This document shows positions 46,801 through 55,776 of a stretch of DNA of 64,000 nt, piece after piece. The number at the start of each line of letters is the position of its first letter. Within the stretch, counting starts at the first letter, position 1. A program made the translations under genes and the position numbers. The notes beneath the pieces were generated by a model. The model saw only the letters and a program-made list of their open reading frames with translations. It did no database searches and had not been told where the DNA came from. This DNA is from Acetoanaerobium sticklandii (lineage in GTDB: Bacteria > Bacillota > Clostridia > Peptostreptococcales > Filifactoraceae). The stretch is taken from NCBI RefSeq assembly GCF_000196455.1, contig NC_014614.1:1100001-1164000 (forward strand), given 5' to 3'.

Positions 46801-47844
46801 CTAGTCACCCCCCGAAGATACTTTTGTAAGTGCATATAAAATTATACCATTTTGTACTATTATTCTCAGTACCTCTGATAAGTTACCTTCAGTTATGATT
46901 TTATTTGCAACAGGAAGGGAAATAGTAAGAAGTCCTTGGAATAAAAATGTACCGAGTATAACATGAATCATATTAGCACGTCTTGCAGATGCACCACCTA
47001 TTAATATAGCAGCAACTGCAGCAAAGCCCATCATCAAAGGAGCTTGATATAATTGGAAAAAACCGAAACTTTGAGCATAGACAATTATTCCTACGGCACC
47101 TAAAATAGTAGAAATCATAGTTCCTACGATTCTTTGCTTATCTACATTTATACCAGATGCAACAGCAAACCTAGGATTATCACCAGCAGCCTTCATTGCC
47201 ATACCTGTTTTTGTTTTTAAGAAAAGAGCCATTAAAAAGCAAGAAAGAAAAAAGAAAAGCAATAATCCAGTAGGGATAGTTACGCCCAATATATCAAATG
47301 ATAAAGTATGATCTAATATTTTATCATAGCGACCAGTAAGTGCAATAGTAGTTCTTAATCCATCACCTATTGGCCATTTCACTTCTTCTGCTTTAAATGG
47401 CATTAGAAGCCATCCTATACACATAAGAGAAACAGCTGAGAAACCTACATATGTAGCAACCATCATCTCAGAACCTTTAACTCTATTTAGCAAGTAGCCA
47501 TAAAGGGCACCGACTATAGCAGATATAGGAATAGATACTAATATAGCAACTAAAAATGCTGTATATCCAGTTAAATCCATTTCTATACTTACTAGTCCAC
47601 CAACTAAACCACAAACTATTCCTAGTGGAAGACCAAAATTAAGGCCTATTCCAGATAAAATACCTGGAACCATAGCTAAAACTAGTACTCCATTCATACC
47701 AGTTCTGACAAGTGTATCAGATAGTAGGTCATTTAATGGAAGTTTTAAAAATATTGCCATAATACAAAGAACAATCATAAAAGTTATAATTATAAGCCTT
47801 GGAATGCCAAGGGTAGATATGACTTTTTTAGTAGAAATCTCCAT
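46801..47844 (-). CDS. ABC transporter permease (RbsC/BPD_transp_2 type), first
   Basis: A 347-residue inner-membrane permease with about nine hydrophobic segments. GIGLNFGLPLGIVCGLVGG (~65) and ILIGGASARRANMIHVILG (~285) parallel the partner permease. Starts 1 base after the ATPase stop. Substrate not evident from sequence. Confidence 0.88.
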   Translation of the reverse strand: MEISTKKVISTLGIPRLIIITFMIVLCIMAIFLKLPLNDLLSDTLVRTGMNGVLVLAMVPGILSGIGLNFGLPLGIVCGLVGGLVSIEMDLTGYTAFLVAILVSIPISAIVGALYGYLLNRVKGSEMMVATYVGFSAVSLMCIGWLLMPFKAEEVKWPIGDGLRTTIALTGRYDKILDHTLSFDILGVTIPTGLLLFFFLSCFLMALFLKTKTGMAMKAAGDNPRFAVASGINVDKQRIVGTMISTILGAVGIIVYAQSFGFFQLYQAPLMMGFAAVAAILIGGASARRANMIHVILGTFLFQGLLTISLPVANKIITEGNLSEVLRIIVQNGIILYALTKVSSGGD

Positions 47845-47845
47845 A

Positions 47846-49447
47846 TTAACCTACCTCCTTTCCATGAATTTTATGATAGTCTCCAGACATCATTAATCCA
47901 AAATCTGCATCATTATCAGTAGGAGATAGGATACCTTCGATTTTTCCTTCTGTAACAATAGCTATTCTATCACATACTGATCTAAGTTCAGCTAACTCAC
48001 TTGATATTACAACTACTGTCATGCCTAGTCTTTTATTAAGTTCAACTAGTGTATCGAGAACCAGTTTTTTAGCGCCTATATCAATACCTCTAGTTGGCTC
48101 AGAAACAAATATAATCTCAGGATCTAGTGTTAAGGCTCTAGCAATACACACTTTTTGCTGATTACCACCACTTAGTCGTCTTGTAAGTTGCTCTGGACCA
48201 GTACATCTAATGTCTAAATTTGATATCATATCTAAAGCATGAGAACGAATTGTTTTTTTGTCAATTTGTGATACTATACCATAATTTTTGATATATTTAT
48301 TTTGAATCTGCATAGAGGTAAGAACTATATTTTCTTCTATAGAGCAATCAAGTAGTAAACCAACGCCACGTCTATCTTCAGATACAAAGGCAATTTTACT
48401 TTTTAAAGATTGAGCAGGGTTATTAAGAGGAATACTTTGACCATTAAAAGTCACAACACCATTAGAAGGATAAATTCCCATGATTCCATTAGGAATACCA
48501 ATTTTGCCTTGACCAGCTAGTCCGCCGATTCCTAATATTTCTCCTTTTTTAATCTCTAAATTAACACCTTTTACTTCTTCACCAGGCATATCAACTACAA
48601 GATTTTCAATCTTCATTATAACTTCACTAGAAGACTCATGTTCTTCCCTTTGAGCCATATTTTCAATTTTTCTTCCAACCATTATTTCAGCTAGTTGGAC
48701 AACATTTGTATCTTTTGTATCAAGGCTTGCAACTTGCTCTCCATCTCTAAGAATTGTAATAGAATCAGATACTTGCATTACTTCATCTAATCTATGAGTT
48801 ATAAAGAGTATAGAAATACCTCTATCAGCAATTCTACGCATTGCTTTCAAAAGAGCATCAGCTTCGCTTTCAGTAAGCACTGCTGTAGGTTCATCAAAAA
48901 CCATTAATTTCATATTTTTTTTATCAATTTCTCTTGCGATTTCTATAAATTGCATAAAACCAACAGGAAGTCCTTCGACTTTACTTTGAACTTTTAAATT
49001 CAATCCTAAAGTGTCAAGTGAGACCTGAGATTCTTGGTCCATTGTTTTGAAATCAAGTGTTTTAGCTTGTTCACCTATAATTGGACTAAATATATTTGCT
49101 TTTAATATTTCACGATTTAATTTTATATTTTCACTTATACTAAAACCTGGAATAAGCATAAATTCTTGATGTACCATTCCTATCCCAAGATGCATAGCTG
49201 TATTTGGAGAATCTATATTTGTAATATTTCCATCAAAAGTTACTTCTCCTTCAAAACCACCAGTGGAATGAATAACAGGCATTCCAAACAGTATATTCAT
49301 AAGTGTAGATTTTCCAGCTCCATTTTCACCTAATAGAGCATGAATTTCACCTTTTTTTACATTTAGGTTTACACCTTTTAAAACAGGATTACCAAAGTAT
49401 TCTTTGCGTATATCCTTCATCTGTATTATATATTCTTGATTTTGCAT
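47846..49447 (-). CDS. ABC transporter ATP-binding protein with two ATPase domains (RbsA-like)
   Basis: A 533-residue cytosolic ATPase with two nucleotide-binding domains. The first has Walker A GENGAGKST (~37-45) and Walker B LMVFDEPTAVLT. The second has a degenerate Walker A (GLAGQGKIG), an intact signature LSGGNQQKV (~427) and SEPTRGIDIG. A degenerate second site is usual in RbsA/MglA-type importers of sugars and nucleosides. Follows the binding-protein gene across a 91-base gap with a hairpin. Confidence 0.93.
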   Translation of the reverse strand: MQNQEYIIQMKDIRKEYFGNPVLKGVNLNVKKGEIHALLGENGAGKSTLMNILFGMPVIHSTGGFEGEVTFDGNITNIDSPNTAMHLGIGMVHQEFMLIPGFSISENIKLNREILKANIFSPIIGEQAKTLDFKTMDQESQVSLDTLGLNLKVQSKVEGLPVGFMQFIEIAREIDKKNMKLMVFDEPTAVLTESEADALLKAMRRIADRGISILFITHRLDEVMQVSDSITILRDGEQVASLDTKDTNVVQLAEIMVGRKIENMAQREEHESSSEVIMKIENLVVDMPGEEVKGVNLEIKKGEILGIGGLAGQGKIGIPNGIMGIYPSNGVVTFNGQSIPLNNPAQSLKSKIAFVSEDRRGVGLLLDCSIEENIVLTSMQIQNKYIKNYGIVSQIDKKTIRSHALDMISNLDIRCTGPEQLTRRLSGGNQQKVCIARALTLDPEIIFVSEPTRGIDIGAKKLVLDTLVELNKRLGMTVVVISSELAELRSVCDRIAIVTEGKIEGILSPTDNDADFGLMMSGDYHKIHGKEVG

Positions 49448-49491
49448 ATTTTCCCCCTAAGCTGTAAATTGTCATTTTGGACTAAAATTAG

Positions 49492-49512
49492 GCTGCCACA
49501 TTGTGTGGCAGC
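49492..49512 (-). terminator. Intercistronic hairpin between binding-protein gene and ABC genes
   Basis: GCTGCCAC and GTGGCAGC form a perfect 8-bp stem with a 5-base loop; CCTAATTTT follows on the minus strand. It sits 27 bases after the binding-protein stop. Such hairpins often stabilise the abundant binding-protein message and lower expression of the following genes. The weak T run suggests partial termination. Confidence 0.6.
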
Positions 49513-49538
49513 ACAGACAAAAATCGTTAGGTTTTAAT

Positions 49539-50702
49539 TTAGAAAGTGATGTATTCAGAAAGGAACATAAAGAAGTTATTAAATTCATTTCCAGTACTTT
49601 CGTTAGTAAATGTAGAAAGTGTAATAGGGCTTCCTGCGATTTCACTGAAGATTTCTTCTAATTTAGCCTTGTCAACCTTCTCAGTTATATCTCCTTCGAT
49701 ATAAGCTTTAGCATATTCTACTCCACCTTCAACAAATAGCATGTTTACAGGAACTGGCCAAGTAGAGAATTTCCCTGTTCCACCTTTTTCAGCTATCTTA
49801 GCGCTGATTTGCTCTACTACATAATCAACGTCACCTTTTTTATCATCTGGAATCTCAATTCCAAGAGCTCCTGGATATCCATGGTAAGGAGATGGACAAC
49901 ATTGTTGAGGATAAAGAGCACCTTGCTCTAGAACTGATTTTATAAGAGGTTCTTGCATTGAACAGTTAGTACTAAAAAATGCAGTGTCTGCTCCTAGTTC
50001 TTTTACTTTTCTAGGCACATCTTCTAATATAAATTGCTGAGCACCTGGAACACCAGCATCTCCTGTTGGGTCTGGAGCTGTAGCATCTACAAAGTTGATT
50101 CCTTTTGCTTCACAAGTTTCTCTAAGAAGATCTCTTCTCATTGCAAGAAGCTGATAAGACATATGTCTTGGGAATGAATAGTGAACAAAGTTTTTAGCAC
50201 CCATTTTTTCAGCTTGTTCAATGATAGAAGTACCCATTCCAAGCTCATCAGCCTGGAAAACTACATCAGCTTTACTAGCTATCATGTCAGGGTCTTCTCC
50301 AGGAACACCAGCGATGAATAAAATATCATCTCTCATCTCACGAACTTTATCAATTGCAGCAGATGTACCAGGTATAGCCTGAACCACGATAATAGCTTTA
50401 ACATCAGGGTCAGAAGCCATACTTACAACGTTTGAAATAGTTGTTTCTTGTTCTTTCATGAAGTTATCAGGATAAGTTTGAAGAATAATTTGATCACCAT
50501 ACTTTTCCTTCATTTGCTCTGCAGCACGATACTCCTCTTCACCTTGAGATACAGTACCTGTCATAATACCAATTTTGTAACTAGCAGCAGCATCTGCAGC
50601 TGGTTCAGCAGCAGGTTCTTCTGTAGCAGCTGGAGTATTACAACCAGCCATTGGAATTGCCATTAACATTGCTAAAGCTAATCCGATTAAACGTTTTTTC
50701 AC
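49539..50702 (-). CDS. DUF3798 lipoprotein, ABC substrate-binding protein
   Basis: A 387-residue secreted lipoprotein. The signal peptide ends at lipobox PMAGC (Cys21), followed by an alanine/glutamate/proline linker. The mature part begins YKIGIMTGTVSQGEEEY and reads like a periplasmic-binding-protein fold; I assign DUF3798 from memory of the family. GTG at 50702 was chosen: AAAGGGGG lies 7 bases before it. First gene of the importer operon. Neighbouring adenine deaminase hints at purines as ligand, but this is an inference. Confidence 0.82.
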   Translation of the reverse strand: MKKRLIGLALAMLMAIPMAGCNTPAATEEPAAEPAADAAASYKIGIMTGTVSQGEEEYRAAEQMKEKYGDQIILQTYPDNFMKEQETTISNVVSMASDPDVKAIIVVQAIPGTSAAIDKVREMRDDILFIAGVPGEDPDMIASKADVVFQADELGMGTSIIEQAEKMGAKNFVHYSFPRHMSYQLLAMRRDLLRETCEAKGINFVDATAPDPTGDAGVPGAQQFILEDVPRKVKELGADTAFFSTNCSMQEPLIKSVLEQGALYPQQCCPSPYHGYPGALGIEIPDDKKGDVDYVVEQISAKIAEKGGTGKFSTWPVPVNMLFVEGGVEYAKAYIEGDITEKVDKAKLEEIFSEIAGSPITLSTFTNESTGNEFNNFFMFLSEYITF

Positions 50703-50868
50703 AACATTTCCCCCTTTATTATGTAACTTAGTGTGTAATAACACTTATTAGCATTATAAATGGTTTTGATTAAAAATTCTATATATTTTGAAAATTTCAT
50801 ATAATTAAAAAATAATTTTATCATAAAAATTTATTTGTAAATGTGTAAAATCAATATTTTAAATATTT

Positions 50869-50922
50869 ATTTCCATATAAAAAAATAAACGCATGGTAGC
50901 GTTTATAATTTTTATATGGAAA
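50869..50922. repeat. Long inverted repeat between ade and the ABC operon
   Basis: ATTTCCATATAAAAAAATAAACGC and GCGTTTATAATTTTTATATGGAAAT are nearly perfect arms around ATGGTA. On the minus strand the inner part (AAACGC, loop, GCGTTT, then T run) is a terminator for adenine deaminase. The outer arms extend it to about 24 bp, longer than a terminator needs. Confidence 0.75.
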
Positions 50923-50936
50923 TATATGGTTGAAAA

Positions 50937-52682
50937 CTAGCCTTGCTGGACTTCAATATCTTTGAACTTAAAGCTTTTAACATCAAAATATCCTTTATCA
51001 GTTATTTTAAGCTCTGGAATAACTGGTAGAGCCATAAAACTAAGAGTCATAAATGGCTCTAGAGAATGAGGAATATGAAGAATGCTCATAGCGACTTCTC
51101 TTAATTTTCTTAAATCCAAGCAAACATCTTCCATGGATTTTTCTGACATTAAACCAGCTATAGGCAGGGCAAGAGATGCTTTTATTTCATTTTCAGATAC
51201 TATGACAATTCCACCTTGTAAGTCTATTAAAGTATTTACAGCGAGAGCCATATCTTCATCGTTATCTCCTATAACTATTATGTTGTGAGAATCATGCGAG
51301 ATAGTAGTTGCTATAGCGCCGTTTTGAAGATGAAAGTTTTCTACTAGACCAATTCCAATATTTTTAGTATTTTTATGTCTTTCAACTACAGCAATTTTGA
51401 CAACGTCAAGAAGCTTATTTGATTTAAAATTGTTATCTTGGTCTAGATATACTCTTCTTGTTACAGATTCAGTGACTATACTGTTTGGTATAATTCTAAT
51501 TACATTAACAATATCTGAATTCAAGAAGAGCTTGAACTTATCAGAAGTTATTTTTTCAAGTTTAACAGTTTTAGTAACATTACTTGTGTCTATAACTTGA
51601 GTTTCAAATAATGCATTTTTATTTTCAGCTACTTTGATGCCTTTTTTATAAACGGTTTTTATTTCAAAAGTATTTAAATCATCAAACACTATTAAATCTG
51701 CATCGTATCCAGGAGCAATAGCACCTATATCTCTTAAATTATAGCATCTGGCGGGATTTATAGTAGCCATTTGAATAGCAGTAATAGGAGATACCCCTAA
51801 CTCTATAGCTCTTCTTACGTTATAGTCTATATGACCTTCCTTTAAGATGTCTTCAGGATTTTTATCATCTGTGCAGAACATACACATATGCTTATTATAT
51901 TCGTCTACCCCTCTTATGAGAGTATCAAGGTTTTTAGCAGCTGATCCTTCTCTTATTGCTATATACATTCCAAGACCGATACGTTCTTGCATTTCTTCTA
52001 TTGTGCTACATTCATGCTCTGTTCTAACACCATTAATCATATATGCATTTAAGTCTTTACCAGTTAGCTCTGGACCATGGCCATCTATAATTTTACTTTG
52101 AGCCATATTCATTTTTTCTAGCATATCAGTGTCTCCGGCTATAACCCCTGGATAATTCATTAATTCACCAAGGCCTAAAACCTTTGGGTGATTAAATAGT
52201 TCAGAAAGCTTATCTGCATTTAGTTTTGCACCAGATGTTTCGAAATCAGTAGACGGAACACATGAAGGGAGCATAAAAAAACCATTTAAAGTAGTTTTTT
52301 CAGTGGCGTCGAGCATAAATTCAACGCCTTCAATTCCTAAAACATTGGCAATTTCATGTGGGTCAGCCACAACTGTAGTGGTTCCTCTTGGAACAATTAT
52401 TCTAGCCATTTGACCAGGAGTAACTAAAGTAGATTCCATATGCATGTGTGCATCTATAAGGCCTGGAGCTACATATGCACCACCTAAATCAATTTTTTCT
52501 TTAGCTTCATATGGACCTATTCCTATTATTTTTCCACCATCTATAGCAATATTACCATGGATTATTTTTCCATTAAAAACATTTATAACCTTGCAATTTG
52601 TTAGAACCATATCTGGAAGAAGCTTTCCACTAGCAAGTTCAGCTCTTCTTTTTAATCTATCCATTCTATCATCGAAAATCAC
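50937..52682 (-). CDS. ade: Adenine deaminase
   Basis: A ~581-residue amidohydrolase converting adenine to hypoxanthine and ammonia. Metal-binding DAHMHMESTLVTP (~83-95), VADPHEIANV (~108) and CTDDKNPEDIL (~277) match bacterial adenine deaminase, and the C-terminal domain is complete. GTG at 52682 is 8 bases from AAGGAGG; an in-frame TTG at 52709 lies before that site. Purine salvage enzyme; it stands next to the DUF3798 importer but a terminator separates the units. Confidence 0.94.
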   Translation of the reverse strand: MIFDDRMDRLKRRAELASGKLLPDMVLTNCKVINVFNGKIIHGNIAIDGGKIIGIGPYEAKEKIDLGGAYVAPGLIDAHMHMESTLVTPGQMARIIVPRGTTTVVADPHEIANVLGIEGVEFMLDATEKTTLNGFFMLPSCVPSTDFETSGAKLNADKLSELFNHPKVLGLGELMNYPGVIAGDTDMLEKMNMAQSKIIDGHGPELTGKDLNAYMINGVRTEHECSTIEEMQERIGLGMYIAIREGSAAKNLDTLIRGVDEYNKHMCMFCTDDKNPEDILKEGHIDYNVRRAIELGVSPITAIQMATINPARCYNLRDIGAIAPGYDADLIVFDDLNTFEIKTVYKKGIKVAENKNALFETQVIDTSNVTKTVKLEKITSDKFKLFLNSDIVNVIRIIPNSIVTESVTRRVYLDQDNNFKSNKLLDVVKIAVVERHKNTKNIGIGLVENFHLQNGAIATTISHDSHNIIVIGDNDEDMALAVNTLIDLQGGIVIVSENEIKASLALPIAGLMSEKSMEDVCLDLRKLREVAMSILHIPHSLEPFMTLSFMALPVIPELKITDKGYFDVKSFKFKDIEVQQG

Positions 52683-52868
52683 TACAAAATCCTCCTTAAA
52701 AGTTTTCAATTTATGCTATTTTACCACTTTAATGAGATTATAACTAGGGAAATGTGTATTAATTAATTATTAATAATAAAATGACAAATTTTGTATAAGT
52801 ATATTTTTGAATGGGTATAAATAAAATAAGCTGATATAGCTTCAAATTTATTAGAGGGGGTAAGATTA

Positions 52869-53294
52869 ATGCAAAAAATTTTATTGCCAGTTGACATTGA
52901 AAAACTCAGTGACAAAACTTTTAAAATCACTTGTGACTTAGTACAAAAGCTTGATGCATCTTTAGTTATCCTATCAGTAGTTCCTTTTTCTGATAAACAT
53001 TCACACCCTCAATTATCTAATTTATTAGACATGAAAGATGAGCATTTTGTAGAATATGCCGAGAAGATTGTAAAAGACATTGCTGAAAGATTCAAACTTA
53101 AAGACATTAATGCTCAAACAGTTATATTAAAGGGGAATCCAGCTGATGAAATAATTAGATACTCTGAAGAAGATCAGTTTGATTTAGTTATTATGAATAC
53201 TCAAAATATAAATTCTACAAAAAGATTCTTTGTAGGAAGCGTAACTAATAAAGTTGTTCATAATTCAAATGTACCGGTTTTAATCATCAGTTAA
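52869..53294 (+). CDS. Universal stress protein (UspA family)
   Basis: A 141-residue protein starting with KILLPVDIEKLSDK, with the typical ILKGNPADEIIRYSE middle part and a late nucleotide-binding stretch FVGSVTNKVVHNSNVPVLII (the GSVT..V..S.VPVL pattern). Probably binds ATP; role in stress survival is the family role. Single gene with AGAGGGGG site and own terminator. Confidence 0.9.
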   Translation: MQKILLPVDIEKLSDKTFKITCDLVQKLDASLVILSVVPFSDKHSHPQLSNLLDMKDEHFVEYAEKIVKDIAERFKLKDINAQTVILKGNPADEIIRYSEEDQFDLVIMNTQNINSTKRFFVGSVTNKVVHNSNVPVLIIS

Positions 53295-53315
53295 GAATAT
53301 ATCGATTATGCATTC

Positions 53316-53354
53316 AAAGCGCCTTAAGAGAAACACTTAAGACGCTTTTTCTTT
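53316..53354 (+). terminator. Terminator after usp gene
   Basis: AAAGCGCCTTAAG pairs with CTTAAGACGCTTT around AGAAACA, followed by T residues. Confidence 0.88.
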
Positions 53355-53551
53355 AAAATACTAATTTTTATATTAAAGAATATAATTTATTTCCTAATAT
53401 AATTATGTATAAAATTGTATAATTATTAACAAAAATATATTATTATATAAATATAAGAAAATTAAAAATAATTCATAAACAGTTCTAGAAAATAGTTAAG
53501 AAAGAAAATAAATATACAAAGGGGAGATACTGATATTTAATCAGGAAAATT

Positions 53552-54160
53552 ATGAATAGAGATTATATTATTAAACCAATGAATGAATTAATTTCAAATG
53601 CAAATCATATAGATAGAATTCCTCTTTTATCATTTAATAAAATGATAGGAAACCCAGAAAAAGTAGCAGATTTCCTTGAAATATTTTTTAATGCTGTAAA
53701 TGAAAATACTCCAAAGCAAACTATATGCTTTAAAATGGTAGAAAAAATTGCTGCGCCTGAATTCTATTCTGAAGTTATCAAAATATTATCTGGCAAGTGT
53801 AATAACATACAGACTCAAACTATTTTTAAATCCACAGTAGCAATTCCAAATGATATAGGAATAGTTAGAGAATCTATACCTATAATTACTTCAAAGATAA
53901 GAGAAGTATTTGATGCAGAAGTTATGTATCATGGTGTTTGTTTGCTATATAGGATTATATCAAAATATCCTGAGTTAGAAGTAGATTTAGAATCAAACTA
54001 TATAATTTTTGGAAAAGAAGAGCTAGACATATGTATGAAACGTTTTGAAATTTTGTATATGTGGCAAACCAAAGAGCATAGAGGTAAAACTAAGCCAGGA
54101 TACATAGATAGCATAGAGGAATTTATGGATTTTACATTAAAGTTTATTAAATTTAAATAA
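53552..54160 (+). CDS. Orphan 202-residue protein
   Basis: Not recognised. A soluble protein, probably mainly helical, with no signal peptide or clear motif. Three cysteines are scattered. AGGA lies 6 bases before the ATG. The 257-base gap upstream holds the usp terminator and AT-rich DNA with no clear promoter. It stands alone between the usp and antiporter genes. Confidence 0.65.
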   Translation: MNRDYIIKPMNELISNANHIDRIPLLSFNKMIGNPEKVADFLEIFFNAVNENTPKQTICFKMVEKIAAPEFYSEVIKILSGKCNNIQTQTIFKSTVAIPNDIGIVRESIPIITSKIREVFDAEVMYHGVCLLYRIISKYPELEVDLESNYIIFGKEELDICMKRFEILYMWQTKEHRGKTKPGYIDSIEEFMDFTLKFIKFK

Positions 54161-54206
54161 TATATATGAAAAATAATAGAGAAATAGAGATAATCAAAGG
54201 AAATTT

Positions 54207-54325
54207 AAGCTTGGATTAGAGTTAATATGAGGAAATCGATATCATTTATCATATTCAGTGTATAATAGTCTAATCCTAGCTTTAATCGATTTTGCTATTT
54301 GGGTATCATGAGAGTATACTTTCAT
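54207..54325 (+). promoter_or_regulatory. Interleaved inverted repeats upstream of the antiporter
   Basis: Arm A at 54207-54220 (AAGCTTGGATTAGA) pairs 13/14 with A' at 54269-54282. Arm B (AAATCGAT, 54233-54240) lies between them and matches B' (ATCGATTT, 54285-54292) beyond A', the order needed for a pseudoknot. TATAAT sits at 54261-54266, and an 18-base palindrome ATGAGAGTATACTTTCAT with one mismatched pair is at 54308-54325. This is either a structured leader or an operator cluster; which cannot be decided here. Confidence 0.45.
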
Positions 54326-54361
54326 TTGTTCATTAAGCAATTATAAATGGAGGTATCTTAA

Positions 54362-55636
54362 ATGCAGACTCAAGCAATGATTATGACTAGTGAAATTTTA
54401 GTTATGTTTGTAATTTTAGTAATTACTGCAATGCTATTCGCAAGAATAAGTGAATTCTTAAAAGTACCCGATGTGGTGCTTTATTTATTGGCCGGAATTA
54501 TAATCGGGCCATCTATGCTTAACTTAGTAAGTATAGATCATTACCCTCTTGGAAATCAGCTGATTTTGACCTTTGGTTCAGCTTTTATTTTGTATGAAGG
54601 TGGAAGAGAGGTTAAGCTTAGAGTATTAAATGATATAAAAACATCTGTTTCATTGTTAGCCACATTGGGAGTGATGATTTCAGCAACATTAGTAGGGTTT
54701 GCTGCAATTTATATTTTTAAAATTCCTATGATTTATGGACTTTTGCTTGGTGCAGTAGTAGCTTCAACTGATCCAGCTACACTAGTTCCTGTATTTAAAA
54801 AGATAAAAATTAAAGAAAGAGTAAAACAGACAGTTATCAGTGAATCAGCATTTAATGATGCAGTAGGTGCAATATTAGTTGTAGCTATACTAGCAGTAAT
54901 TAACTCTGGAACATTTAGCTTAGTTGGGAACCTAAAGACGTTAGGAATAATGATTTTTGGAGGAGTTGGAGTAGGAATAGCAGTAGGAGTATTATTTTCG
55001 TTTTTAATTTCAGATACAAAATATGGATATTTCCATGATTTTGCACCGATTCTTTCGCTCGTTACAGTAGCTACATCATTTGTTCTAGCAGAAGAACTAG
55101 GTGGAAGTGGTTACATGGCTACATTTGTTACTGGACTTATTTGCGGGAATAAAAAAGTATTTAAGCTTTGGGTTCCAGAAACTGATTTTGTTTCCCAAAT
55201 GCATTTTAGGGAAACAGTGGCACTTTTAATGAGAATGTCTATATTTGTACTTCTTGGAACACATGTTGATTTTGTAAGTTTAGCAAAATACTGGCAGCAG
55301 TCACTTGTATTTGTATTACTTCTTATGCTCGTAGCTAGACCAATATCTGTCTTAATATGTACTTTGCCTGATAGAAAAGTAAAATGGTCATCAAAAGAGC
55401 TTATGTTTATAATGTGGGTGAGAGAGACAGGAGTTATACCAGCCGCTTTATCATCTATGATTGTAGCTATGAAAATGCCTTATAGTGATATTATTTCATC
55501 GGCAGTATTTATGACGATACTTGTAACGCTTCTAATACAAGCAAGCACTACAAAAATGTTTGCAGACAAACTAGGCTTATTGGAGCCAAATGAAGATTTT
55601 GAAAGAGAAAAGAAACTAAAACCATTATTAGGTTAA
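54362..55636 (+). CDS. Cation:proton antiporter (CPA superfamily)
   Basis: A 424-residue membrane protein with about 12 hydrophobic segments. PDVVLYLLAGIIIGPSML (~34-51), ASTDPATLVPVFKK (~137) and SESAFNDAVGAILVV (~159) are hallmarks of sodium/proton or potassium/proton exchangers; the FND motif points to the electroneutral NhaP-like type. No C-terminal TrkA-N/RCK domain as in KefB/C. GGAGG ribosome binding site. The upstream region is unusually rich in repeats. Confidence 0.9.
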   Translation: MQTQAMIMTSEILVMFVILVITAMLFARISEFLKVPDVVLYLLAGIIIGPSMLNLVSIDHYPLGNQLILTFGSAFILYEGGREVKLRVLNDIKTSVSLLATLGVMISATLVGFAAIYIFKIPMIYGLLLGAVVASTDPATLVPVFKKIKIKERVKQTVISESAFNDAVGAILVVAILAVINSGTFSLVGNLKTLGIMIFGGVGVGIAVGVLFSFLISDTKYGYFHDFAPILSLVTVATSFVLAEELGGSGYMATFVTGLICGNKKVFKLWVPETDFVSQMHFRETVALLMRMSIFVLLGTHVDFVSLAKYWQQSLVFVLLLMLVARPISVLICTLPDRKVKWSSKELMFIMWVRETGVIPAALSSMIVAMKMPYSDIISSAVFMTILVTLLIQASTTKMFADKLGLLEPNEDFEREKKLKPLLG

Positions 55637-55651
55637 TATTATAAAGTAAAT

Positions 55652-55736
55652 AAAGCAGCCTTATTGTATAAAACTCTTGTATTACTAAATAGGGTTAAGC
55701 TACTTAGTAATACAAGAGTTAACAATAGGCTGCTTT
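55652..55736. repeat. Long hairpin between convergent genes (probable bidirectional terminator)
   Basis: Left arm 55652-55688 and right arm 55704-55736 enclose a 15-base loop. The inner 17 bases (AACTCTTGTATTACTAA) pair perfectly and the outer AAAGCAGCC/GGCTGCTTT also pair, with small bulges between. T residues follow on the plus strand. It ends the antiporter message and perhaps the opposing 55777 gene. The arms are far longer than those of other terminators here. Confidence 0.75.
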
Positions 55737-55776
55737 AATTTTTACATATAATAAAGTTTCGAAAACATAATAATAT

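Noticed and set aside
50745..50936. Purine riboswitch before the DUF3798 operon
   Set aside because: Neither this stretch nor 52683-52868 upstream of ade shows the conserved purine-riboswitch loop pattern by eye.
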